Of a stretch of 64,000 bases of DNA, positions 1 through 10,867 are shown piece by piece; position 1 is the stretch's first letter, and the number at the start of each line of letters is the position of its first letter. The translations under genes and the position numbers were made by a program. The DNA lies in NCBI GenBank assembly GCA_021732975.1, contig JAKFWC010000024.1:124001-188000 (forward strand), given 5' to 3'. The notes beneath the pieces are model-generated. The model ran no database searches, was not told the DNA's origin, and saw only the letters and a list, made by a program, of their open reading frames with translations. This DNA comes from Planctomycetaceae bacterium. Its GTDB lineage: Bacteria; Planctomycetota; Planctomycetia; Planctomycetales; Planctomycetaceae.

Positions 1-577
1 CCCGCGTGATCGGCAGGTCGTACCCGTTCTTCGTGCCATCGGCATCCATCGAGGTCAACACGATTTCCCCCGCCCCTAACCGTTCAACCTCTTTCGCCCA
101 AGCGACGGCTTCCAGTCCCGTAGGAACACGACCGCCGTTGATGTGGACTTCCCAGAATTCCCGGCCATCTTTCTGCACGCGCTTCGGGTCGATGTTGACC
201 ACGATGCACTGGCTGCCAAATTTCAACGCAGCTTCCCGAATCAAGTCGGGATTCGTCACCGCGGTCGAGTTGATCGACACCTTGTCGCACCCGGCTTTGA
301 GCAGCTCGCGAATGTCGTCGACGGTCCGAATCCCCCCACCGACGGTGAGCGGCATAAAGACGACTTCCGATGTCCGTCGGACGACATCGAGAATGATCCC
401 GCGCTGTTCGTGACTCGCCGTGATGTCGAGAAACACGAGTTCATCGGCCCCCTGCTCTTCATATCGAGCCGCGATTTCCACGGGATCGCCTGCATCCCGC
501 AACTGCAGGAAGTTGACTCCCTTGACGACCCGCCCGGCATGCACATCGAGACAGGGAATAATCCGCTTCGCCAACAT
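1..577 (-). CDS. hisF: Imidazole glycerol phosphate synthase subunit HisF (C-terminus cut by window edge)
   Basis: Minus-strand translation from ATG at 577: [60 protein letters not shown]...; classic HisF N-terminus and [20 protein letters not shown] motif. Confidence 0.95.
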   Translation of the reverse strand, partial: MLAKRIIPCLDVHAGRVVKGVNFLQLRDAGDPVEIAARYEEQGADELVFLDITASHEQRGIILDVVRRTSEVVFMPLTVGGGIRTVDDIRELLKAGCDKVSINSTAVTNPDLIREAALKFGSQCIVVNIDPKRVQKDGREFWEVHINGGRVPTGLEAVAWAKEVERLGAGEIVLTSMDADGTKNGYDLPITR

Positions 578-721
578 TTCAGAACATCCAAAGAAACTCG
601 CTTGCGCCTTGCAGAATCAACCAGACCGCGCTCTATCGAATGTCACAATCATCGGAGACATCCAACGCTTCCGACACGCCGCAACTCCTCAAAGTTCGAC
701 GAATGCAGTATCGTACCGAAT

Positions 722-1192
722 ATGGTTGAAATCAGCACGACAACGCCGATAGATCCGCCGCCGTTTCCGCGTCGCGGCACACTGGCGGGGGTGGATCACG
801 GACGGAAGCGGATTGGGTTAGCCGTCTCGAATTCCGACCAGACGATGGCCATGCCGGTCAGCACGCTCGACTCCAAGTCGCGCGTGCATGACGAACAGCA
901 TCTGCGGAAGTTCCGTGATGATTACGCCATCGTCGGCTGGGTGATCGGCTTGCCCCTCTTCAAAAGTGGCGACGAAAGCCCGCAATCGGCGGTCGTCCGC
1001 AAATTTGGGCGATGGCTGGAGCAAACGTTGGGGCGGCCCGTCACCTATTGGGATGAGCGGCTGACCTCTCACGCCGCGGAAGCCAAACTCGCGATGCTCG
1101 GAGAAAGCCCAAGTCGTGATAAAAGCCGTGTCGATGGTTTGGCGGCCCAAATCATTTTGCAGGCGTATCTGGATCACGCTCCCCCGCGGTGA
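722..1192 (+). CDS. YqgF/RuvX family protein (putative pre-16S rRNA nuclease)
   Basis: [27 protein letters not shown] ... [27 protein letters not shown] ... [14 protein letters not shown]; start chosen at ATG 722 inside longer ORF 143..1192. Confidence 0.85.
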   Translation: MVEISTTTPIDPPPFPRRGTLAGVDHGRKRIGLAVSNSDQTMAMPVSTLDSKSRVHDEQHLRKFRDDYAIVGWVIGLPLFKSGDESPQSAVVRKFGRWLEQTLGRPVTYWDERLTSHAAEAKLAMLGESPSRDKSRVDGLAAQIILQAYLDHAPPR

Positions 1193-1199
1193 TTAGATT

Positions 1200-1277
1200 G
1201 TGTGCCACGGCTCTGTGAGCCGTGCAAGATCAGAAAACGCTGTAAAGAATCGCACGGCCGACACGGCCGTGGCACAC
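1200..1277. repeat. Intergenic inverted repeat (family A)
   Basis: gtgtgccacggctctgtgagccgtgc ... gcacggccgacacggccgtggcacac. Confidence 0.85.
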
Positions 1278-1280
1278 CGA

Positions 1281-2192
1281 ATGATTCCCTCAACGAACAA
1301 TGATCCCCTGCCGGAGGCACGAAAGATGGCTGGTCTCGATCGGGAGGAGTATATCGAGCAGGCCTATTTTTTCCGGACCTTTGGCGAACGGCTCGATGAG
1401 AATTTGCCGGCGCAGGAGATTCTTGAAAGCCTGCGGGAAGAAGTGCTGGCGACGACGAAACTGCCAATGGCCATCGATGTCATGCGCGGTGAACTGATAC
1501 ACCAAGGTCGTTTGAGCGACGGCATGGTTCACCTGCCGCACTACTTCGCGCCGTTTCAGACATTCGTCATGCAGAAATCGGAAGAGGACAAAACGAAGTT
1601 CGATCAACGGACGGCGTTGCACATTCTGGAACGGGAAGCGAAGTACCGGAGCGAGAATCCCTCCGCCGCGGGATTATTCGTCTATCAATTTGAATGCCTG
1701 GCCCGGAATCGACTGGGGTATGACCGCGGTCTCGAAGCGATGGCGACCGATCCGTTGTACGATCCGCTGTGGCGCGAATGGGTCCGTAAGATTCGGCAAC
1801 GGCTCGGGGAACACGAGTTTGCCGATCTGATTTACGCCCGTTCGGAATGGTATCTCGAAGAAAAACGCCGGGCGGGACAAGCAGACTATGTACCTCCTGC
1901 GCCGATTCTCTTCGGCAAGTCGGAAGGCCGCATCGCCAAAGCCAATCGGGGCAAAGACCCGTTGTATCTCTTCGCCGCATTGCAACGACAATTGGGTTAT
2001 CCGGGTGTGCCCCGACCGCGGCCGGCGGAATCGCAACTGAAGCTGCCGCCGCAGTTGGAAATCCGGCTACAACGAATCGAGAAGCGGATGCAACTCGCTG
2101 AGAGCGAAGCGCAAGGCAAGCTCGATCTGAGTCAATTCTACACGTCGACACCGCAGTTTCCGGATGATGATTTGAATCCATCCACCCCCTGA
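1281..2192 (+). CDS. Conserved hypothetical protein
   Basis: Long ORF with coding-like composition; start 1281 or 1326 because the ORF 5' end runs through an intergenic repeat. Confidence 0.7.
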   Translation: MIPSTNNDPLPEARKMAGLDREEYIEQAYFFRTFGERLDENLPAQEILESLREEVLATTKLPMAIDVMRGELIHQGRLSDGMVHLPHYFAPFQTFVMQKSEEDKTKFDQRTALHILEREAKYRSENPSAAGLFVYQFECLARNRLGYDRGLEAMATDPLYDPLWREWVRKIRQRLGEHEFADLIYARSEWYLEEKRRAGQADYVPPAPILFGKSEGRIAKANRGKDPLYLFAALQRQLGYPGVPRPRPAESQLKLPPQLEIRLQRIEKRMQLAESEAQGKLDLSQFYTSTPQFPDDDLNPSTP

Positions 2193-3343
2193 AGCCCAGT
2201 TATTCTGATGGCAGGGTCTCCGCCAAATTCCGCGAGCACAAGTGGATCCGTTTCCACGGCGCGATGAGCCTGCAACGCCGCTTCCGCCGCGGGATCATCG
2301 AATTGCCGCAGCGCCCAGACTGCTGCACCGCGGACAATCGAATCGGTATCGGTCAGCGCCGCAATCAATGCAGGTATCGCTTCATAACATTGCAAGTTGG
2401 CGAGCACGATCGCCGTCGTCCGCCGCATGCCGTTCCAGCCGGGACGATCCAATGGCGTCTTAGCGAACCGCGTTTGAAACTCCTCTTTGGACATCGTCAA
2501 GATCGCCAGCGCATCGGCGGGAGTGAGATCCGTCTGCGGTTGCACGACGGAATCGGTCGACGCCGGAGACTTGCGATTCCACGGACAAACGTCCTGGCAG
2601 AGATCACATCCGAACAGCCAATCGCCGATGTTGGTGCGATGCTCGCGCGGAATCGGGCCATCCAGTTCGATGTTGAAGTAGGCGAGACATCGGGTCGCAT
2701 CGAGAACATACGGCTCGGGAAACGCCTGCGTCGGGCAGACATCGAGGCAGCGCGTGCAGGTACCGCAATGGGTCGTGAGATGTGGTTCGTCCGGTTCCAG
2801 CGGAACATCGGTCAGCAAGCCACCGAGGAACAGAAAGCTGCCGGCCCGTTTGTGAATGAGCAGCGTGTTCTTGCCGAACCAGCCGAGTCCCGCCAACCTG
2901 GCAAAATCGCGCTCCAGCAGCGGGGCGGTATCCACCACCACACGAGTACGACACTGCGGAACTTCGTCGTGCAACCAATCGCCGAGTTGCTTCAGTCGCG
3001 CGCGTAAATAGTCGTGGTAGTCGCCGCGTGGATGAGCATAGCGGGCAATCCGCGCGGGGGCAGTGACCGGCACAGACTGCAGGGATTCGGTCTTGTAATT
3101 TAATGCGACCATCACCACGCTGCGGACACCCGCCAGCACGTTTTCGGGATGTTCGTACGCCGCCGCGCGACGGGGCAAGTAGTGCATCTCTCCGGCGAAA
3201 CCGTGTTCGAGCCACGACAGCAGTCGCGGGTAACCGGGCGGTGACACCGCGGGAGCGATGCCGATGAGATCGAAACCTAATCGCACCCCTTCCGCTTTCA
3301 ACCGAATGGCGAGCGAAGCGGGATCAGCTTCCGGGGTACTCAC
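2138..3343 (-). CDS. queG: Epoxyqueuosine reductase QueG with C-terminal HEAT-like repeats
   Basis: GWFGKNTLLIHKRAGSFLFLGGLLTD, two 4Fe-4S motifs CGTCTRCLDVCPTQA and CDLCQDVCPWN. Confidence 0.95.
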   Translation of the reverse strand: MSTPEADPASLAIRLKAEGVRLGFDLIGIAPAVSPPGYPRLLSWLEHGFAGEMHYLPRRAAAYEHPENVLAGVRSVVMVALNYKTESLQSVPVTAPARIARYAHPRGDYHDYLRARLKQLGDWLHDEVPQCRTRVVVDTAPLLERDFARLAGLGWFGKNTLLIHKRAGSFLFLGGLLTDVPLEPDEPHLTTHCGTCTRCLDVCPTQAFPEPYVLDATRCLAYFNIELDGPIPREHRTNIGDWLFGCDLCQDVCPWNRKSPASTDSVVQPQTDLTPADALAILTMSKEEFQTRFAKTPLDRPGWNGMRRTTAIVLANLQCYEAIPALIAALTDTDSIVRGAAVWALRQFDDPAAEAALQAHRAVETDPLVLAEFGGDPAIRITGLQGVDGFKSSSGNCGVDV

Positions 3344-4281
3344 AATGCGTCCCAGGCGACGGACGCGTTCGTCGTGATCGAACGCCGCACGGATTCTAAC
3401 AAGCCCGCGGTAACGATGCTGCGAGATCGTTCGGCTGCGGACATCGGTGCAAGCATGTCCATTGCTTCTAATTCTTGCAGCGGATCGATGGATGGATTGT
3501 CGGCAGTAACCGATTCGTCAACCAACTCCCCGTCCGCGGTGGTGGTGATGATCCGCCGCTGATGATACGAACCGGCGGCACCTTCCATGATCCAGCCGGT
3601 GCGCAATCCCACGCGGGCAGTCCGGCGCAGTTCAATGTAGGCGGTGCTTCCGTCTTGAAACGCGATGTCCGTCGCAAAGCCATCTTCGGCAGGAAACTCG
3701 CGGGCCCAGACGGAGTGCGGCTCGGCGGTTGTCAACCCGGCCAATTGATCGAAAATCGGCGGGCCGGCAACGGCCAGGGTTTCGCTCCGGCGATACTGAG
3801 TCGCCGTACTTCCGGCCCAGACCGCATACTCTGCAGCGTACCAACGAAGAGCGTCAAGCCTTCCCAATCGTCCCGTGCCTAGTGCAGATGCGGCTGCGTG
3901 AAAGTCGGGTTCCGACCGTCGCAGCGCGACGACCCGCAGCGCGACATCACGAGCGTGTGCCAATTCAAACAGCGCAAGGGCTTCCGCACGGGAAGTCGCG
4001 ATGGGGGGCTCCACCAGTACGGACAGGCCCGCCGAGAGCAATTCCGCAATCAGCGAACCGCGATCCCACACCGGCAGGGCGACCAAAACCGCGGTGCAAT
4101 TGGTAGGACGGTTGATCAATTCCGAAACTCGGACCACCGGCATCGACGATGAATTGATCACATCGTCGGCCAGCGCTACCACACGGCCGGGGTTCAGAAG
4201 CTGCCAGCGTTCGCGGAAGAAATGCCCGCGGAGATTCAACCCGGCAATGGCCAGTCGCCAACTCTGTCGCGACATCCCCAT
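3340..4281 (-). CDS. Gfo/Idh/MocA-like oxidoreductase
   Basis: WRLAIAGLNLRGHFFRERWQLL...VEPPIATSRAEALALFELAHARDVALRVVALRR; start chosen at 4281, as the ORF upstream translates a repeat (RSQAELGNE). Confidence 0.65.
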   Translation of the reverse strand: MGMSRQSWRLAIAGLNLRGHFFRERWQLLNPGRVVALADDVINSSSMPVVRVSELINRPTNCTAVLVALPVWDRGSLIAELLSAGLSVLVEPPIATSRAEALALFELAHARDVALRVVALRRSEPDFHAAASALGTGRLGRLDALRWYAAEYAVWAGSTATQYRRSETLAVAGPPIFDQLAGLTTAEPHSVWAREFPAEDGFATDIAFQDGSTAYIELRRTARVGLRTGWIMEGAAGSYHQRRIITTTADGELVDESVTADNPSIDPLQELEAMDMLAPMSAAERSRSIVTAGLLESVRRSITTNASVAWDAL

Positions 4282-4314
4282 ATCGATACTGACCTTGTCG
4301 ATACCGTTACGTTT

Positions 4315-4444
4315 CTCGTTCCCAAGCTCCGCTTGGGAACGCTTTTCCACGAGGCTCTGCCTCGTCTTCTCCGTTGGCGCTGAGACACAGTCGTCGAGGC
4401 AGAACCTCGAGCCAAGACGTTCCCAGGCGGAACCTGGGAACGAG
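4315..4444. repeat. Intergenic inverted repeat (family B)
   Basis: ctcgttcccaagctccgcttgggaacgc ... acgttcccaggcggaacctgggaacgag; internal cgaggctctgcctcg / cgaggcagaacctcg. Confidence 0.9.
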
Positions 4445-4455
4445 TTTTGTGTAGC

Positions 4456-5166
4456 TTATGTCCCAGCGACTTTCGAGGCTCCGCTGATTTTGATCTTGAG
4501 TTTGCCCGTGCATTTGTGACCGGCGGGCACGTTCACTTTCAATTGCAGATATCCGGCTTGCGGCGGCGTCCAATCCTTCTTCGCCCGAACTTCAAACGGT
4601 TTGCCGGGCTTGTTGGTCTCCGCGTTCACGATGATGCCGATCAATGCTCCGACGGGGGCTCCCGGATAAACATCGACACCGTTATCGCTGGTCGCCAAGC
4701 CGTCCGCCGTCACTGGCAGCGTGGCGACAAACTTGTAATCGCCCGTCGCTTCGATGCGGACCAGGCGATCTTTCTGCAACATCGCCACCGCCGGCGTCCA
4801 CCCTCGGCTCACATCCATGTCGATCTCGAATTCGGAGGAATCGAGCGATTTCTCGGTCAGTTTGTCGATCTTGTCCTTCAACCCCGGCAGTTTGGGATCG
4901 AGCTTGTGGAGCACTTCGAGCAGAAACTTCGCGCGGTCGTATTCGCCGGCATCTTCATAACCCTTCGAGATATCCGTAGCGTCCCGCAGCAGTCCCTCCT
5001 GCAGTTCCTGCACGCGCGCATCGAGCGCCCGCACCCCCGTGCCCGTGGCCCCTTTCGACTTGGTCTTCGATTTCGAGCTTCCCGTCTGCGCCACGACAAA
5101 GTTGACGAGCACCAGACTGAGGATGCAGACCGGGCCGGCCAAAGCCACAATTTCGCGACGCGACAT
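4456..5166 (-). CDS. Secreted/membrane-anchored conserved protein, possible LecA-like galactose-binding domain
   Basis: N-terminal hydrophobic segment (MSRREIVALAGPVCILSLVLVNFVVAQ), coiled-coil, then PGAPVGALIGII...FEVRAKKDWTPPQAGYLQLKVN, reminiscent of the PA-IL/LecA fold. Confidence 0.6.
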   Translation of the reverse strand: MSRREIVALAGPVCILSLVLVNFVVAQTGSSKSKTKSKGATGTGVRALDARVQELQEGLLRDATDISKGYEDAGEYDRAKFLLEVLHKLDPKLPGLKDKIDKLTEKSLDSSEFEIDMDVSRGWTPAVAMLQKDRLVRIEATGDYKFVATLPVTADGLATSDNGVDVYPGAPVGALIGIIVNAETNKPGKPFEVRAKKDWTPPQAGYLQLKVNVPAGHKCTGKLKIKISGASKVAGT

Positions 5167-5420
5167 GGTGTGTTCTTTCGAGAGCGCTCGGAATCCATCG
5201 CCCAGTGGCACCGATGGTCACCGCTAAGGAATCCCTATTAGACGCCCAACCCCCCGCTAAACTCAAGCGGATTTCTCTCCTGCCGTACGACCCCGGCGTG
5301 ATATCCTGTCACCGGGCGGATTTGGCAGCATCAGAACGGACTGATAGGATGCGGATTCCCGAATTTCCACTCTGTGGAACCGGCGAGCAGGAATCGACAT
5401 CCTGCCGGTGAGCGATCGAT

Positions 5421-7515
<2,095 letters not shown>

Positions 7516-7576
7516 TTGTGTCGCCAAGGACGAAGTATCTGCCGCTCGCCATCTGTCTTGATAGAGCATATGACCG

Positions 7577-8608
7577 ATGAACGTACCGGCCGATGTCGCG
7601 TCCGAAGATCCTGAGCTAGCGGAGCGCGAGGCACAGGCGTTGCGCGGGCTGACCGTGGCGTACGGACGGTTGCGGCAGGAGATCGGCAAAGCGGTTATCG
7701 GACAGCAGGCCGTTGTAGACGAACTGCTGATCGCGCTGTTCAGCCGTGGGCATTGCCTGCTCGTCGGTGTTCCCGGTCTCGCAAAGACCCTTCTCGTCAG
7801 CACAGTGGCGAAAATTCTGCAACTGTCGTATCGCCGGATTCAATTCACACCCGATCTCATGCCCGGCGACATCACTGGGACTGATATCCTGCAGGAGGAC
7901 CCCGAGTCCGGTCGTCGACTGTTCCAATTCCTGCCGGGTCCGCTGTTCACAAACATGCTGCTGGCGGATGAAATCAACCGTACGCCGCCGAAGACACAAG
8001 CGGCTCTACTGGAAGCCATGCAGGAACGGCACGTGACGGTTGGGTCCAACACCTACCGGTTGCCGATTCCGTTCTTTGTACTGGCAACGCAGAACCCCAT
8101 CGAACAGGAAGGAACGTACCCCCTGCCGGAAGCGCAGCTCGATCGCTTCATGTTTCAAGTGGTCGTTCCGTATCCCACAGCCGCGGAGGAACTGCGGATC
8201 CTGAAGCAGACCACCAGCGGCGAAACTCCCGACCTGCACATCGTGCTCACGGGTCGACAAATCCTCGCGCTGCAGGAAGTCGTGCGGAAAGTCCCGGTTG
8301 CGGAGCACGTGTTCCTGTTCGCGCGTGATCTGGTACGGCTTACTCGGCCGAAGGAGCCCGATGCCCTGCCGTTTGTCAAGGAGATGGTGAGTTGGGGGGC
8401 CGGTCCGCGGGCGGGACAATATCTCATTCTCGGCGCGAAAGCGCGGGCGCTACTCGAAGGCCGCTTTCATGCCACGACGGAAGACGTGCAGGCGGTCGCC
8501 CCCGCAGTGTTGCGACATCGACTCGTGACCACGTTCGCCGCCCAAAGCCAGGGCATCACACCGGATGTCGTCGTGGATAATTTATTGTCGCATCTCCTCC
8601 GGTCTTAG
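7577..8608 (+). CDS. MoxR-family AAA ATPase
   Basis: [22 protein letters not shown] Walker [49 protein letters not shown]. Confidence 0.95.
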   Translation: MNVPADVASEDPELAEREAQALRGLTVAYGRLRQEIGKAVIGQQAVVDELLIALFSRGHCLLVGVPGLAKTLLVSTVAKILQLSYRRIQFTPDLMPGDITGTDILQEDPESGRRLFQFLPGPLFTNMLLADEINRTPPKTQAALLEAMQERHVTVGSNTYRLPIPFFVLATQNPIEQEGTYPLPEAQLDRFMFQVVVPYPTAAEELRILKQTTSGETPDLHIVLTGRQILALQEVVRKVPVAEHVFLFARDLVRLTRPKEPDALPFVKEMVSWGAGPRAGQYLILGAKARALLEGRFHATTEDVQAVAPAVLRHRLVTTFAAQSQGITPDVVVDNLLSHLLRS

Positions 8609-8629
8609 CCCCCCGTCAATGACGGGGGG
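8609..8629. repeat. GC-rich short hairpin CCCCCCGTCAATGACGGGGGG
   Basis: Immediately downstream of moxR-like gene; near-identical element at 23598. Confidence 0.65.
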
Positions 8630-8758
8630 GTATTCGGCGATTGCCCTCAACGTCGGCCCCCGCACGGTCGATCTTACCGTTACAGCCGGACGTGTCCCGG
8701 CTCCGACCGGCAGAAATTGCCGGTCAACGACAATCCCTGGCGACGGAACGCGGGCCTC

Positions 8759-9580
8759 ATGCACTGTGCTTACTGGCGATTGACGCACGATCCGTTTCTC
8801 GCCATCGGTGCGCATCACGCCTGGTTTCCCGCCGGAGACCACGACGAAGCCTTGTCGCGGATGTTGTACGCCGTCGAACGGTCCCATCGTTGCGGAATGA
8901 TTTGGGGCGACACCGGCCTCGGCAAATCACGCTTGCTGCAGGAAATTGGTCGGCAAACAAAGAGACCATCCACGAGGGTGGTGTACATCGATTTAACGGG
9001 CCTTGATCGAATTGAATTAGCGATCGCGCTGGCCAATGGCTGTGGCGCGGGATTCGATGCCACCGTGTCGGCCGCGGCGGCCTGGGTCTTTCTGGAAGAC
9101 TGGTTGCGTGGTCGTGCCGCGGTGACGGGGCATGTGGTGTGGTTGCTGGACAATGTCGATACGACCGCGGAATCGGTCGAGCCCGATGTGCTGCGACTCG
9201 CGCGACTCGCCGAGCGGACGCACACGGTCAGCACATTGATCCTCGCGCTGCAACGCCCGGGTTTGACCGAGCAGTTGCGCAGCTTTGCGGATTTCGTTGT
9301 AGAGCTGACTCCATGGAATCACGACGAAAGTCGCGAGTTCGTCACCCGATTGCTTGCCTCCGCGGGCGGTTCGCCGGATCTGTTCACCGATGAAGCGTGG
9401 GATGTATTGCTGGACGCCGGGCAAGGTTACCCGCACCGGTTGATGCGCATCGCAGAGGTCGCCCTCATTGCCGGTTGTGCGCTGGAAGCGTCGCATCTCG
9501 ATGTCGATGTACTCACCGCCGTGGTGCATCAACTCGGCTGGTCGCGCGCAGGGCTACATGCGATGCTGCCTGTCGCGTGA
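8759..9580 (+). CDS. ExeA/TniB-like AAA ATPase
   Basis: YWRLTHDPFLAIGAHHAWFPAGDHDEALSRMLYAVERSHRCGMIWGDTGLGKSRLLQEI, VVWLLDNVD Walker B. Confidence 0.8.
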   Translation: MHCAYWRLTHDPFLAIGAHHAWFPAGDHDEALSRMLYAVERSHRCGMIWGDTGLGKSRLLQEIGRQTKRPSTRVVYIDLTGLDRIELAIALANGCGAGFDATVSAAAAWVFLEDWLRGRAAVTGHVVWLLDNVDTTAESVEPDVLRLARLAERTHTVSTLILALQRPGLTEQLRSFADFVVELTPWNHDESREFVTRLLASAGGSPDLFTDEAWDVLLDAGQGYPHRLMRIAEVALIAGCALEASHLDVDVLTAVVHQLGWSRAGLHAMLPVA

Positions 9581-9590
9581 TCGATGGCAC

Positions 9591-10550
9591 TCACTCATCT
9601 TCTTCGTCGTCATCTTCATCATCGTGATCGGGATGCAGCGGGTCATCGGGATCGAAGAAGAAATCGCCCAGCCCCATTGGCGTGGATTGACCGCCCAGCG
9701 ATTGCCGTTTCCGCTCCGCGAGTCGCTGCAAATCGGCGGCTTCATCACCGAGACACGCGAGTAACGCCTCGGCCCACACGCGATCTTTTCCCACCGGATG
9801 GTTGCCGTCCTGTGCCAGGCGTTTCATCGCATACCGCAGCACGTTAAGGCCGTCGCGCGTCGAAAAATCGAGCTGCAATTCATGCGCCTGCTGCAAGAAG
9901 CCCACCGTGAGATTCAGCATCTCGGCTTCTGCAAACGGCAAGTGATACTGCAGGATCGCCAATTCGTCGTCGCGGGCGGGATGCCCCAACGTCAACGTCG
10001 GCTGCAAACGGCTGAGGATGTAATCGGGAATTTCGAATGTCGATTCATCGTCATTCATCGTCACGGCACAGCGAAAATCGACGTGAGCGTGAATCGTGAT
10101 TCCCGCGACGATCGATTCGACATACCGACGATGATCGAGCAGCGGCGCGAGACTTGCCCACGACTTCTCGTTCATGCGGTTGCCTTCGTCGAGAATGCAG
10201 ATCGCCCCGCGAACCATGGCTGTCACCAACGGTGAGGCGTGGTACTTGATTTTGCCGTCCTCGGCGAGCACGGGCGTTACCAGCAAGTCTTCCGGTCGCG
10301 TGTCCGATGTGCATTGATAGATGTAGACGCTTTGCTGCCGGGTGCGACCGGCGGCGATCGCCAGCGTGGTCTTGCCGATGCCGGGCACGCCGACAATGCG
10401 AGGCGAGAGCGGACGATCGCGAGCATCCACCGTCAACCAGCAGGCTTGCAACTGCTTGAGGACTTCACGCTGGCCAATCCATTCCCCCGGCGAATCGTCC
10501 GGCTGGCTGAGATGCAAGTTCACCCCGCCAATGTCCACGTGATCGACCAT
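9591..10550 (-). CDS. AAA ATPase (MoxR/AAA_5-like) with acidic C-terminal tail
   Basis: [16 protein letters not shown] Walker [30 protein letters not shown]; tail [20 protein letters not shown]; start 10550 or 10604. Confidence 0.8.
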   Translation of the reverse strand: MVDHVDIGGVNLHLSQPDDSPGEWIGQREVLKQLQACWLTVDARDRPLSPRIVGVPGIGKTTLAIAAGRTRQQSVYIYQCTSDTRPEDLLVTPVLAEDGKIKYHASPLVTAMVRGAICILDEGNRMNEKSWASLAPLLDHRRYVESIVAGITIHAHVDFRCAVTMNDDESTFEIPDYILSRLQPTLTLGHPARDDELAILQYHLPFAEAEMLNLTVGFLQQAHELQLDFSTRDGLNVLRYAMKRLAQDGNHPVGKDRVWAEALLACLGDEAADLQRLAERKRQSLGGQSTPMGLGDFFFDPDDPLHPDHDDEDDDEEDE

Positions 10551-10675
10551 GTAGAACCGTTCCTCGCCGCAAAAATCTCGCTGCCGTGTCACGATCCCTA
10601 TCATAACGGAGAATGACGACCGCCCACGAGTCCGCCGGTTTTGTTGCCTTCGCTCCGAGATTGGATTCAAAGAGT

Positions 10676-10862
10676 TTTAGCCGCAAAAAGACACAAGAAG
10701 ACACAAAAAAGAGGAAGACATTTTTTGCCACAGAAGGCACAGAATTCACAGAAGGGAAGAAGAAGCCCTTCCGGATCTCATTTTTGTGAACTTTGTGCCT
10801 TCTGTGGCAAAACGGATTTGTCTTTCCTCTTGTGTTCTCTTGCGCCTTTTCGCGCCTAAAAT
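10676..10862. repeat. Long intergenic inverted repeat (family E)
   Basis: ttttagccgcaaaaagacacaagaagacac...tttttgccacagaaggcacagaattcacag pairs with ctgtgaa-like ttttgtgaactttgtgccttctgtggcaaaa...cttgtgttctcttgcgccttttcgcgcctaaaa; arms about 80 nt. Confidence 0.85.
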
Positions 10863-10867
10863 TCTTC

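Noticed and set aside
8759-9580. ExeA/TniB-like ATPase as evidence of a Tn7-like transposon
   Set aside because: No TnsA/TnsB/TniQ genes, end repeats or target-site duplication nearby; ExeA-like ATPases also occur outside transposons.
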